DNA of 64,000 bases from Amycolatopsis sulphurea (GTDB lineage: Bacteria > Actinomycetota > Actinomycetes > Mycobacteriales > Pseudonocardiaceae), in NCBI RefSeq assembly GCF_002564045.1, contig NZ_PDJK01000002.1:1798001-1862000 (forward strand), given 5' to 3'. Both the position numbers and the translations under genes were made by a program. The notes beneath the pieces were generated by a model. It saw only the letters and a list, made by a program, of their open reading frames with translations. It did not search any database and was not told where the DNA came from. Below, one piece after another: positions 8,128 to 16,859 of the stretch. Numbering within the stretch: the first letter of the stretch is position 1; every line of letters begins with the position of its first letter.

Positions 8128-11100
8128 TCAGGTCAGGGTGCGGGGGCGGATCGCGTTGGCCCGGTCCACCAGCGCCACCCGGTCCGCCGCGGTCCCGGCG
8201 AGCCGGGCCAGTGCGCGGTAGCAGTTCTCCAGGCCGAACCGCACCTCCCGCTCGTCGAGCGCATAGCCCAGCACCTTCGACGACGAGGTGGCGGCCGGCT
8301 GGCCAGGTACCTGCAGCCAGTCGTGCGCCGCTTCGAGCACTTCGGCGGTGAGGCGCGTGTGCCGCTCGGCGTCCAGGTTGAGCCGCTCCAGCCGGCCGGA
8401 CGCGTCGACGAGATCGCCCTCCGTGACCTGGCTCTGCTCGGTGCCCTGCGCCCTGGTCTTGATCTTGATCTTGATCGCGGCGACCTGCGCGTCGACGTAG
8501 TGCGTCGACGTCGGGGGCACGGCTTCGAGCACCTCCACCGCGCTCGCCCGCGCGCCCTGCGCCAAATAGACGCGGGCGAGGCCGAACGCTGCGCTCACGT
8601 ACGTGCGGTCGGTGCGCCACACCAGCTCGTAGAACCGCGCGGCGCCGAAGTAGTCGCCGACTCCTTCGGCGCTGATCGCGAGAGCGAGCTTCGGCGCGAT
8701 CTCGCCGGGAAGGTCGTCGTACACGGCGTCGAACGCCACATGCGCGACCCTCGGCCGGCCACCGGCCAGCTCGATCAGGCCGCGATACCAGTCGATCCGC
8801 CAATCGTGGGGGAAACCGTGCCGGATCGCGAGGTACTGCGCGGCCTGCAGCTGACGTTGTGCCTCCACGAACTCGCCCAGCTCGATCCGCGCGCGCACGA
8901 TGCGCAGCCGGACCTCGATCGACTCTCGGGGCGCACTGGCCAGCGCCTCGATCGCCTCCCGCGGGTCGACGGCGGTGGTGGTGGCCAGCACGCCCGCCGC
9001 CGCGTCGTCCGTGTCCACCTGCGGGATCGGCAACCCGGAGACCACTTCGGCGGCGTCCGGCAAGGGCACGGTCTCGCCGCGCTCGGGCACCACCAGGTGC
9101 ACGCCGAAGGTACGGCTCTCCGGTCCGAACACAGTGGACGCGGCCGGACGCGGGGTGTTGGTGCCCAGCGCCATGATCTCGCGCAGCACCCCGGTCAGCT
9201 GGTCGGACATCTCGTCGGCGGCGAAGAACCGGCGATCCGGATCGGTGTGCGTGGCGCGCTTGAGGAAGCGGTAGTACGAGCCGAAAAGCGCGAACAGCGG
9301 CACCGCGTCCGGTCCGGGCAGCGAACTCTTGTACTTCGTGGTGTAGCCGGCGAATTCGAAGCTCAGCACGGCGAGCGTGCGGCCGACGGTGTAGAGATCC
9401 GAGGAGACCGACGCACCCTGCGTGGCCAGCTCGGGGGCACTGTAGCCACTGGTGAAGAAGAGCGGGCTCTCGTAGTCGTCGAGCCGCCGCACCGCGCCGA
9501 GGTCGATCAGCTTGAGCTGCTCGCGAGTCTGGATCACGTTGTCCGGCTTGAGATCGCAGTAGAGCAGGCCCTGGCTGTGCAGATAGCCGAGCGCGGGCAG
9601 GATCTCCAGGCCGTAGGCGATCACCTGGCCGATCGGCAGCGGTTCCGGGCGCTTGCTCTCGCGATGGTGCGCGAGGGCGAGCTGGCGCAGCGACTGGCCG
9701 CCGACGTACTCCATCACGATGTAGCCGACGGAGTTGCCGGTCTCCGCGTCCGGATGCTGCACGAAGTTGTGGATCTTGACGATGTTCGGGTGCTCGACCT
9801 CGGCGAGGAACCGCTGCTCGTTGGCGGCGGCGGCCATCGCGGTGGCGTCCCCGGTGTCGATCAGGCCCTTGAGCACGACCCACCGGTCGGAGACGTTGTG
9901 GTCCTGGGCAAGGTAGATCCAGCCGAGCCCGCCGTAGGCGAGGGCGCCGAGCACCTCGTACTGGCCGCCGACGAGCTCGTTCGGCTTCAGCTTCGCGACG
10001 AACGAGTAGCGGGTGCTGCACTTTTCGCAGGTGCCTTCGGGTTCCCCCGGCTGCGTGTCCGTGCTGCGGCCGACCTTCGCCCCGCAGTTGCCGCAGAACC
10101 GTTTCTCCTCGGACACCACCGGATTGGCGAGTACCGCGGTCGACGGATCGCGATAGGGCACCGGTGGCACGTCGATGAGCCCGGCACCGAGCCGTCCCCG
10201 GCGGGAACGCCGGGTGCCGGTACGCCGAGCCGTGCCGGGGTAACCGCTGCCGGTTCCGGTGCTGCCACTGCCGGTTCCCGTGCCGGTGCCGCTCGACCCC
10301 TCGCTGCTCTTGGCGGCCACGACGCTGTCGGTACCGGGGTCGGGCAGCGCCGCGCCTTCCGCCGGCTCCGCCCGGGGCGCGGGCGGCATGATGCTCTGCG
10401 TCGGCGGCGCGGAAGTGGCGAGCACGCTCGTCGGCATCGGCGCCGCCGGATTCACCGGCGCGACCGGTTTCTGGGACTGCGGCAGGATCACCGGCGCCAG
10501 CTCACCGGGCGGCCGGGTCGGGTCCTCGGCGCCAGGCACCGCCGGCTCGCCCTCGCCGTTCCCCGCGGCCACCGGACGACTCGGCGAGGCCGCCTCCCCC
10601 GCGTCACCCCGCGCCGGGAGACCGCCTTGCCTCGGCGGCGGCCCTTGCGCGGCCGGATACGCCCGGCCCGACCGTGGGTACGGTTGCCCAGTCGACTGCT
10701 GTTCTCCCGCAGCGGCGGGGGTTTGGCGACCGTTGGGGTGCGGTTGTCCCTGCGTACCCGGACGCTGCCGGCCCGGCGGGGCGGGGCTCGGCTGGCCTTG
10801 AGTGCCGGGGCGTTGTCCCGGGGCCGGGGAGTTCTGTCCGCTCGGGTTCTGGCCGGGCGCTTGCGGATTCGGCTGACTGGGCGGAACCTGCTGGCTCTGG
10901 ACGCCAGGGGCCTGCGCCGAGACTTGCTGGCTCTGACTACCCGGGCCATGAGCCGAGGCCTGCTGGCTTTGCCCGCCCGAGGGCTGGCCCTGAAGGGCAT
11001 TGGCCGAGGCCTGCCGACCTTGCCCGTCTGAAGGCTGGCCTGAGGCTTGCTGCCCCTGGCTACCCGGAGCCTGGCCCGAGGCTTGCTGAGCCTGACCGCT

Positions 11101-11727
11101 CGGGGCATAACCCGAGAGCTGCTGGCCTTGTCCACTCGACGGCTGGCCCTGACCACCTTGGATATAAGCGGAAACCTGCTGCTCCTGCCCGCCCGAGGAC
11201 TGCTGGCCATGCGTGCCCAGGGTGTGACCCGCCGCCGCGGGGCTCGGCTGGCCCGGTGCCGCGGCGTTCTGCCGCCCCTGGCCATCCGGATGCGGCCTCG
11301 GGCCGGGGCCTTGCGCGCCGGGATACGGCTGCCCCAGCGTGCCGGGCCGAGGCTGACCGTGACCACCGGGCTGGCTCTGCGCGCCCGGCCACGGCTGATT
11401 CGCCTGCTGGCCTTGGGAACCGGGGTGCAGCTGTCCCTGCTGGCCGGAGACCGGCACGCCCGGATACGGCTGCCCCGAGGTGCCCGGACGCGGCGGCCGG
11501 GCGTGCTGTGCGGGCGGGTTGATCAGGTTCTCGGCGTCCAGGCCGTCCGAACCGAGGCTGCCGGGCACCGACTGCTCCGGCGTGTCCCAGCGGACCGGGG
11601 GCGGCGGGGTCCACGACGGATCCGGCGTGCCAGGTCCCGAGCCCTCCCCCGTGGCCGGCACCGGGTCCGCCGATACCTCGGCCTCCTCCGGTGCCGCGTG
11701 CCGAGGACGGCGCGCCTCCTCCGACAC
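8128..11727 (-). CDS. pknG: Serine/threonine protein kinase PknG with a long Gln/Gly-rich N-terminus
   Basis: 1,199 residues from a GTG with GGGAGG upstream, against about 750 in Mycobacterium tuberculosis PknG. Residues 1 to about 470 are low-complexity and rich in Gln, Gly, Ser and Pro (repeated GQGQQ, SQSQQ, GSQGQQASGQ). Then come a rubredoxin-like zinc/iron site (CGNCGAKVG and CEKCSTRYS), the kinase (YEVLGALAYGGLGWIYLA, VVLKGL, catalytic YCDLKPDNV, DLG) and a C-terminal TPR-like region. The known role is phosphorylation of the FHA protein GarA/OdhI, controlling 2-oxoglutarate dehydrogenase and glutamate metabolism. It is the last gene of glnX-glnH-pknG, 74 nt after glnH. The long N-terminus has no assigned function. 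Confidence 0.95.
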   Translation of the reverse strand: MSEEARRPRHAAPEEAEVSADPVPATGEGSGPGTPDPSWTPPPPVRWDTPEQSVPGSLGSDGLDAENLINPPAQHARPPRPGTSGQPYPGVPVSGQQGQLHPGSQGQQANQPWPGAQSQPGGHGQPRPGTLGQPYPGAQGPGPRPHPDGQGRQNAAAPGQPSPAAAGHTLGTHGQQSSGGQEQQVSAYIQGGQGQPSSGQGQQLSGYAPSGQAQQASGQAPGSQGQQASGQPSDGQGRQASANALQGQPSGGQSQQASAHGPGSQSQQVSAQAPGVQSQQVPPSQPNPQAPGQNPSGQNSPAPGQRPGTQGQPSPAPPGRQRPGTQGQPHPNGRQTPAAAGEQQSTGQPYPRSGRAYPAAQGPPPRQGGLPARGDAGEAASPSRPVAAGNGEGEPAVPGAEDPTRPPGELAPVILPQSQKPVAPVNPAAPMPTSVLATSAPPTQSIMPPAPRAEPAEGAALPDPGTDSVVAAKSSEGSSGTGTGTGSGSTGTGSGYPGTARRTGTRRSRRGRLGAGLIDVPPVPYRDPSTAVLANPVVSEEKRFCGNCGAKVGRSTDTQPGEPEGTCEKCSTRYSFVAKLKPNELVGGQYEVLGALAYGGLGWIYLAQDHNVSDRWVVLKGLIDTGDATAMAAAANEQRFLAEVEHPNIVKIHNFVQHPDAETGNSVGYIVMEYVGGQSLRQLALAHHRESKRPEPLPIGQVIAYGLEILPALGYLHSQGLLYCDLKPDNVIQTREQLKLIDLGAVRRLDDYESPLFFTSGYSAPELATQGASVSSDLYTVGRTLAVLSFEFAGYTTKYKSSLPGPDAVPLFALFGSYYRFLKRATHTDPDRRFFAADEMSDQLTGVLREIMALGTNTPRPAASTVFGPESRTFGVHLVVPERGETVPLPDAAEVVSGLPIPQVDTDDAAAGVLATTTAVDPREAIEALASAPRESIEVRLRIVRARIELGEFVEAQRQLQAAQYLAIRHGFPHDWRIDWYRGLIELAGGRPRVAHVAFDAVYDDLPGEIAPKLALAISAEGVGDYFGAARFYELVWRTDRTYVSAAFGLARVYLAQGARASAVEVLEAVPPTSTHYVDAQVAAIKIKIKTRAQGTEQSQVTEGDLVDASGRLERLNLDAERHTRLTAEVLEAAHDWLQVPGQPAATSSSKVLGYALDEREVRFGLENCYRALARLAGTAADRVALVDRANAIRPRTLT

Positions 11728-11801
11728 AACTACCTCCCGAACTCCCCCGCGACCATGTCCGCGGTCAATCGTAGTGGGGCTGCCCGGCCGCTACCTGGCA
11801 G

Positions 11802-12776
11802 TCACCGATACTGCGCTTCCGGCGGGCTCGCCGGCCCGAGCCGCCGGCCCACCCACTTGTCGTAGCTGGCCGCCCAGGAACCGTCGGCCCGCATCTGGTC
11901 CAGCACCGCGTTCACGAACTGCACCACGTCCTGCTCGTCCAGCGGTACGCCGACCCCGTAGTTCTCCTTGGTCAACTGGTCCCCGACGACCTTCACCTGC
12001 GGATCCTGCGCCGCCATCCCGGCCAGGATGGTGTCGTCGGTGGACACCGCCTCGACCTGGTTCTGCTGCAGCATCACCAGGCAGTCCGACCAGTTGGGCA
12101 CCGACACCGCGATCGGTTTGGCCGGGTCGGTCGCGACCTTGGTCAGCGACGTGGACTTCCGCGCGGCACACACCCGTTTGCCGGCCAGATCCGCCAGCGA
12201 CTGCGCGTTCGAGGTCTTCGGCACCAGGATCTTCTGGCCGGCCACGTAGTACACCGAGGAGAACTGGACTTCCTTGCGGCGCGAGCAGGTGATGCTGTAG
12301 GTGCGGACCACCACGTCCACCTTGTGGTCCTTGAGCACCTGCTCCCGTTGCGAGGACGGGATCGCGCGGAACTGCACGTGTCCCTCGGCGGTGCCGAACA
12401 ACGCCCTGGCGATCTGGTTCACCACGTCGATGTCGAAGCCTTCGAGGTTGCCGCTCTGGGGATTGCGGAACCCGAACAGATAAGTGGTCTGGTCCACTCC
12501 GGCGATCAGTTTCCCGCGCGCCTTGATTTCGGCGAGGTGGGAACCGGGCGGCACCGACGTCCCGGCCGTCGGCCGGATGCTGGCCAGGGGGTCACAGCTG
12601 GTGTCGGTGTTCACCCCGGCGCTGGTGTCCGGGCCACCGACCCCCGCCGGGGTCGGCCAGGCCGCATCGGTCACCGCGGTCGGGTCGGCGGGCACTTCCG
12701 CGGCTGTGCACGCCGCACTGAACAGCACGACAGCGGCCAGCGCAGCCGCACGGACGAAGTGCCGCGACCGGATCAT
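11802..12776 (-). CDS. glnH: Glutamate/aspartate-binding lipoprotein GlnH
   Basis: 324 residues from the ATG at 12776, which overlaps the glnX stop as ATGA. The signal peptide ends in the lipobox FSAAC, and a Thr/Ala/Pro-rich linker follows. The body is a type-3 solute-binding fold: LIAGVDQTTYLFGFRN, EGFDIDVVNQIARAL, VDVVVRTYSITCSRR, GKRVCAARKSTSL and VSTDDTILAGMAAQ. In mycobacteria the orthologue binds Asp and Glu outside the membrane and passes the signal to GlnX and PknG; I infer the same here from gene order and sequence. No transporter permease lies nearby, which fits sensing rather than uptake. Confidence 0.92.
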   Translation of the reverse strand: MIRSRHFVRAAALAAVVLFSAACTAAEVPADPTAVTDAAWPTPAGVGGPDTSAGVNTDTSCDPLASIRPTAGTSVPPGSHLAEIKARGKLIAGVDQTTYLFGFRNPQSGNLEGFDIDVVNQIARALFGTAEGHVQFRAIPSSQREQVLKDHKVDVVVRTYSITCSRRKEVQFSSVYYVAGQKILVPKTSNAQSLADLAGKRVCAARKSTSLTKVATDPAKPIAVSVPNWSDCLVMLQQNQVEAVSTDDTILAGMAAQDPQVKVVGDQLTKENYGVGVPLDEQDVVQFVNAVLDQMRADGSWAASYDKWVGRRLGPASPPEAQYR

Positions 12777-14158
12777 CGGTACTCCCTCAGCCTCTCCCGG
12801 ACGCCGACGGTGACCCCGCCCGCGGCGAGCACAGCGAGCACCCCGACGCCGGGCGCGAGCGCGGTGAGCGCCCGGTTGCCCGCGCCGGTGTCGTCGAGGA
12901 ACTCCTGACGACAGACGTCGATCGCGGCCTGAAGGTTCATGTCCAACCGGGTGAACGCCGCGGCCGCGCTGTTCGGCGCAACGCTCGTGGCGAAGTCGAC
13001 GGCTTCCTGGTACTGACCGCTGTCGTCCAGCTTGCGCACCTGGATGTGCGCCAGCGACCATTCGCGAGCGGCTTGTTCGGCCGCCTCGATCTTTCGCTGG
13101 CCGGGCGTGCCCTCGGCGAGGTCGCGCGCCTTGCCGAGGAGGCCGCTGTGCCCGTCCGCGCCGACCAGTCCCTCGGCCAGTCCGATGAACTGCTTCTCGT
13201 AGGTCGCGCCGTCACCGCGGGCGACCAGGGTGAGGGTTTCGTCGGCGCGGGCCTGCAGCGCGTCGATCCGCGCGCGCACCAGCACGTCGACCTGCGACGA
13301 GCCGTCCGTCTTGCCACTCGCGACGAAGCTGCCCTGCACGATCAGCGCCACCGTGCCCCACAGCAGCGACAGCACGATGCACCCGGTGGCCACCAGCAGG
13401 CCGATGTTGAGCACCCGGTTCGTCCGGCGGGTCAGGTAGATCTGGGTGGCGACCAGCGCCGCGATCAGTGCCAGGATCAGCGCGACCGCCACCCACGGCA
13501 CGTCCGAACTGCTGTCCTGTTCTTCGGAAAGCTTGGCGGTGTGCGCTTCGTAGAGCGCCTTGGCCGCGGGCAGAATGGTCGAGCGCATCAACTGGGAGGC
13601 CTCGCGCAGATAGGACGCGCCCGAGGGGAAGCCCTGCCGGTTGTTCTGCCGCGCCGTTTCGACGATCCCGGTGTAGACCGGCACCTTCTGGTTCAGGATG
13701 TCCACCTGATGCGCGGCGTCGCCCACGTCGGCGACATCCGACCCGGACTTCGCCAGCGCGGAACCCGCTTCGGCGATGTCCTGCTCGTACTTCTTCCGCA
13801 ATGGGGGCGGCTCGTCTCCCACGGAAAGGAACGCGCTCGCCGCCGTCGCATCGGCATCCGAAAGCGACCGGTACACCTGCTGCGCCGCCGAGGCCATCGG
13901 CTCACGGTGCTGCACCAGCCCTTCGACGGTGTTGTCCTTGTCCTGCACCGACAACACCCCGACCAGCCCCGCCAGCAGCGAGAGCAGCACGAGCGCCACC
14001 GCGATCACGGAAAGCCGGCCCGGCGTGGTCGCCGCGGATCTGACCACCGCACGCACCGCCTGGCCGGGCAGCTCCAGCAGCCCCGCGATACCGCTGCGTC
14101 CCTCCGGTTCCTCCGGTGCGGGCGCAGACGTTTCCGGCCGCGTCGCAGTGCTGGTCAT
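12773..14158 (-). CDS. glnX: Membrane sensor protein GlnX
   Basis: 461 residues from the ATG at 14158, with GGGAGGATC upstream. There are four hydrophobic segments: VIAVALVLLSLLAGLVGVL near residue 70, WVAVALILALIAALVATQI, LVATGCIVLSLLWGTVALIV and ALAPGVGVLAVLAAGGVTV at the end. Two extracytoplasmic helical regions lie between them. In mycobacteria GlnX spans the membrane and couples extracellular Asp/Glu binding by GlnH to PknG activity. It is the first gene of the operon, and the ATGA overlap with glnH indicates translational coupling. The identification rests on gene order and topology more than on motifs. Confidence 0.88.
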   Translation of the reverse strand: MTSTATRPETSAPAPEEPEGRSGIAGLLELPGQAVRAVVRSAATTPGRLSVIAVALVLLSLLAGLVGVLSVQDKDNTVEGLVQHREPMASAAQQVYRSLSDADATAASAFLSVGDEPPPLRKKYEQDIAEAGSALAKSGSDVADVGDAAHQVDILNQKVPVYTGIVETARQNNRQGFPSGASYLREASQLMRSTILPAAKALYEAHTAKLSEEQDSSSDVPWVAVALILALIAALVATQIYLTRRTNRVLNIGLLVATGCIVLSLLWGTVALIVQGSFVASGKTDGSSQVDVLVRARIDALQARADETLTLVARGDGATYEKQFIGLAEGLVGADGHSGLLGKARDLAEGTPGQRKIEAAEQAAREWSLAHIQVRKLDDSGQYQEAVDFATSVAPNSAAAAFTRLDMNLQAAIDVCRQEFLDDTGAGNRALTALAPGVGVLAVLAAGGVTVGVRERLREYR

Positions 14159-14745
14159 CCCCGATCCTCCCCGTACGCCACCCGCAGAAGGTAGCCGGTC
14201 CCGCATCGACCGGCGAACGACACCCGGAAGGTGTCATCAGCACGTGATCTCGAACCAGGGGCCGACCTGCGGCACGGCGGTGAAATGCGGGGTGGGTGGG
14301 GTTCGGCCAGTCAGGTGACGGACGGTGCTTTGACCGGGTTGGCGCGCTGGCCGGCAAGCACCAACCGCCTCACTGGAATCACAGCAGTCCCGGCAGTACC
14401 AACGCGCGGTCAGGGCAGCCGACCACCAGCATGCACAGTCCGGCAAGCTCTGCCCGAGAACCTGTCGCACTCCGCAAGATCAGCGCACGGTGGACGGGCC
14501 GGACACGATCAAGGCGCTGCTCCTGCCCGAGAACCAGTCGCGCTCCGCAAGATCAGTGCGGCTCGTCCGAAGCGGGCGCCGCCGCATGCCCCCGCCCCCG
14601 TGCGGATGCGGACCAGCCGAGCGCGAGCCGGTCGCTCGCTCCGTTGCCGGGTGGCGCGAAGACTCGCGATTATGCGTGACTCACCGGCCACGGGACTGTC
14701 CCTCTTGGACAGTCCCAGTCGGTGGAATCGGGCTGTGGACGGGAA
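14159..14745. other. Gene-poor stretch upstream of glnX
   Basis: A 587-nt region without a supported gene. It contains a short direct repeat (separate entry) and the glnX upstream region. Reading frames here have no ribosome binding site and no recognisable protein. Confidence 0.4.
14451..14559. repeat. Two copies of a 36-bp direct repeat
   Basis: Copies at 14451-14486 and 14524-14559 share TGCCCGAGAACC, then TGTCGC or AGTCGC, then CTCCGCAAGATCAG. They differ at about three positions and start 73 nt apart. There is no inverted-repeat structure and no gene. Two copies are too few to call an array. Confidence 0.6.
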
Positions 14746-14967
14746 TCAGACGGTGGCGGCGAGGCCCTCGTAGGTATAGCCCGCTTCCTCTACTGCGGCG
14801 CGGACGGCGGACTCGGCCAGTGCGTCGGTCGAGCGGACGGTCACCTGGCCGGTTTCGACGTGCACGGTGACGTCTTCCACGGCCGGCACTGCGGTGAGTT
14901 CCTCGGTGACCGACCGGGCGCAGTGGTCGCAGGACATTCCGGAGACGAGGTAGTCGTTTTCGATCAT
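14746..14967 (-). CDS. Heavy-metal-associated domain protein (CopZ-like copper chaperone)
   Basis: 73 residues from the ATG at 14967. It is a single HMA fold with the metal-binding loop MSCDHCARSV (CxxC), then VEDVTVHVETGQVTV and a C-terminal EAGY. It probably binds Cu(I) in the cytoplasm and hands it to a P-type ATPase or a CsoR-type regulator, but neither is adjacent in this window. The ribosome binding site is weak. Confidence 0.85.
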   Translation of the reverse strand: MIENDYLVSGMSCDHCARSVTEELTAVPAVEDVTVHVETGQVTVRSTDALAESAVRAAVEEAGYTYEGLAATV

Positions 14968-15033
14968 GGGGCGCAGCCTACGAGTCCGTCGCGGACTCGA
15001 TCGGGCGACGCCTGCTCTCGCGCGTACTGACCG

Positions 15034-15255
15034 CCGTGAAGGGACTTCAGTCCGTGAAGGGGTCCTTCGCGGCGTCTGAGTCCAGGGTTCCGGCAAAGTT
15101 GGTTGAGGGCCCGTGATCAGCAGAGAGCCATGGCTGCCCGACCGGTTTCGGGTCCGTGAAGGGCCCCTTCACAGCCCTCCGCAGCTGTGCAGGGCCCTCC
15201 ACGCCGACTTTGCCGACACCCTGGCGTCTGAGTCCGTGAAGGGGTCCTTCACGGC
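15034..15255. repeat. Cluster of degenerate copies of the palindromic repeat
   Basis: Contains half or decayed copies of the GTGAAGGGGCCCTTCAC element: GTGAAGGGACTTCAG and GTGAAGGGGTCCTTC (15034-15070), GTCCGTGAAGGGCCCCTTC at 15152-15170, and GAGTCCGTGAAGGGGTCCTT at 15230-15249. Two copies of an associated 20-nt motif, CAGGGTNNCGGCAAAGTYGG, lie at 15083-15102 (plus) and about 15204-15223 (minus). The same motif occurs at 57418, directly before an intact copy of the palindrome. This looks like a graveyard of one repeat family between the CopZ-like and second csp genes. Confidence 0.75.
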
Positions 15256-15321
15256 AGACAGGTCGGGCGTGGCGCGGCGGCGTGGCGCGGGGGCCGGGGG
15301 CGCGGCAGGGGGCCGGTAGCG

Positions 15322-15357
15322 AAAAGGGCCGCCACCCGGAGTGCGGGTGGCGGCCCT
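15322..15357 (-). terminator. Intrinsic terminator after the second csp gene
   Basis: A 14-bp stem, AGGGCCGCCACCCG with CGGGTGGCGGCCCT, and a 5-nt loop. On the minus strand it is followed by TTTT. It lies 19 nt beyond the cold-shock gene stop. Confidence 0.88.
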
Positions 15358-15375
15358 CGTTCGGAAGTACGTGGG

Positions 15376-15579
15376 TCAGAGGAGGTTGACCGACGTGGCC
15401 TGCGGGCCCTTCTGGCCCTGGCCGATCTCGAACTCCACGCGAGCGTTCTCCTCAAGGGTACGGAAACCGTTGCCCTGGATCTCGCTGTAGTGCACGAAGA
15501 CGTCGCCGCCACCGTTGTCGGGAGTGATGAAGCCGAACCCCTTCTCGGAGTTGAACCACTTCACGGTGCCCTGAGTCAT
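15376..15579 (-). CDS. Cold-shock protein (CspA family), second copy
   Basis: 67 residues, a single cold-shock domain with [17 protein letters not shown] (RNP1) and [10 protein letters not shown] (RNP2). It is closely similar to the protein at 3640. GGAG lies 8 nt before the ATG. The leader upstream (15580 to about 15735) is clearly AT-richer than the surroundings (for example TACATAAAAACAAAAC), as expected for a cold-shock mRNA leader. It has its own terminator, so it is monocistronic. Confidence 0.95.
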   Translation of the reverse strand: MTQGTVKWFNSEKGFGFITPDNGGGDVFVHYSEIQGNGFRTLEENARVEFEIGQGQKGPQATSVNLL

Positions 15580-16367
15580 CTAACAATCTCCATACATAAA
15601 AACAAAACAGGAAGCCACATCGACGCCCTGGGTCCATCCCCGGACGAAGCGCACCCTCGATGGTGAAGGAGACCCGACGCCCGCTGGATTCTGCGAGCGT
15701 GACTCAACACGAACACAAAAATCAAGACCATCCAAAGTAAACCACAGTACGCGGCGGCCCGACAACCCCGGCTCACCCACCCGGGGTCTGCCTCCAGCAC
15801 CCGTGTGACCAGCAACACCCGGGTCGCGCGCGTTCCGTCCCACACTGCGAAACAGTCAACCGCAGCAACGGCCTGAGGCCGGCTGAACAACAGGCGAAGT
15901 CCTCTTGAACACCGCCCGTGGGGCACCCGGCAGACTCCCCTGCCCGGTTCCCCACGCGCTTTCGCGCTCCACGAAAAAGGATCTTGCCCGAACGGCCGTG
16001 ATCAGGTTCGACGGAGCAGCGCGAGTCCGTCTCGTCGGCCGAATTCCTCGGCACAGAGCCACATTCCTGAGCACGTCGCAGCCGAATACCCGGCAGGTCC
16101 TCTCGAGGACGCTCGACCGCCGGAGGAAGGGACGGCCGAACACCCGCGCTAGCAGGTCACTTCGCTTACGCCACAAGCGATCCAGCACATCGACCGCGGA
16201 ATCCGACCCGGACAGAACCCGCCCCACGACGGCCGCCGAGTTCACTGAGAACGCCGGGACCTACCGAACCACAGTGCACAGGATCGGCCCAGCCATCACG
16301 ACACCACGCGCCATCCCGGCCCGCGCGACTTCACGCAGCCACCACGGCCTCCGCGCGCGATAACCCG
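15580..16367. other. Long gene-free region upstream of the second csp gene
   Basis: 788 nt. The part nearest the gene is AT-rich and probably holds its promoter and a 5' untranslated leader. The rest contains overlapping open frames on both strands of up to about 150 codons. They are basic and low-complexity, without convincing starts, and I do not support them as genes. Confidence 0.45.
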
Positions 16368-16622
16368 TCACTCACCGCTGGCCGGGCGCAGCGGGGCTCC
16401 GAACGGCGAACGCCAGTCCGCCCCCTGCTCGGGCGCGGTCACGGCATCGTCGTGTGCCTCGGCGCTCGCGCTGAACAGCACCGGCACCACACCGGAGTGG
16501 GCCGCCGCGCCGGGCTCCTCCCCGGCCGGTACCGCGTGCAGCTCGGCGACCGCCCTGGCGGTCCGGCCCCGGCGGGCCCGCGTGATGGCGGGCCGGATGC
16601 TCTCGTCCTTTTCGTCGGTCAC
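16368..16622 (-). CDS. Hypothetical 84-residue protein
   Basis: The GTG start at 16622 has GAGGGGAG 7 nt upstream, which decides the start. The protein begins VTDEKDESIRPAITRARRGR, continues through an Ala/Glu-rich middle and ends DWRSPFGAPLRPASGE. There is no membrane segment. The family is not recognised. The next gene upstream on the same strand, the ThDP enzyme, stops 237 nt away, so co-transcription is possible but not shown. Confidence 0.5.
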   Translation of the reverse strand: MTDEKDESIRPAITRARRGRTARAVAELHAVPAGEEPGAAAHSGVVPVLFSASAEAHDDAVTAPEQGADWRSPFGAPLRPASGE

Positions 16623-16859
16623 GGTGAAACTCCCCTCGTTCCTCCCCGCGGCAGCGGGGTGATGACCGCGATGGTGCCATCGGGCACCGACAGAAACCGT
16701 CCGGCAGCGGCGTACCGCTGGCGGGAATGCGGTTCGTCCCACGGGATCCCCCACGACCGGAGTCGGCGGAGCGGATCCGGGAACACCGTCAGGCTACCGG
16801 AGCGCACCCCCTGCGGCTACCGAACATCTCCGGCGTTTCCCCCTGTTCTCAGGAACTTT

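Noticed and set aside
9000..11031. Long plus-strand frame of about 900 codons antisense to pknG
   Set aside because: It is generated by the codon bias and low-complexity N-terminus of pknG; the kinase motifs on the minus strand settle the coding strand.
15856..16363. Overlapping 129- and 152-codon frames on opposite strands
   Set aside because: Both are basic and low in protein-like composition, without good starts; neither shows domains. Left as non-coding.
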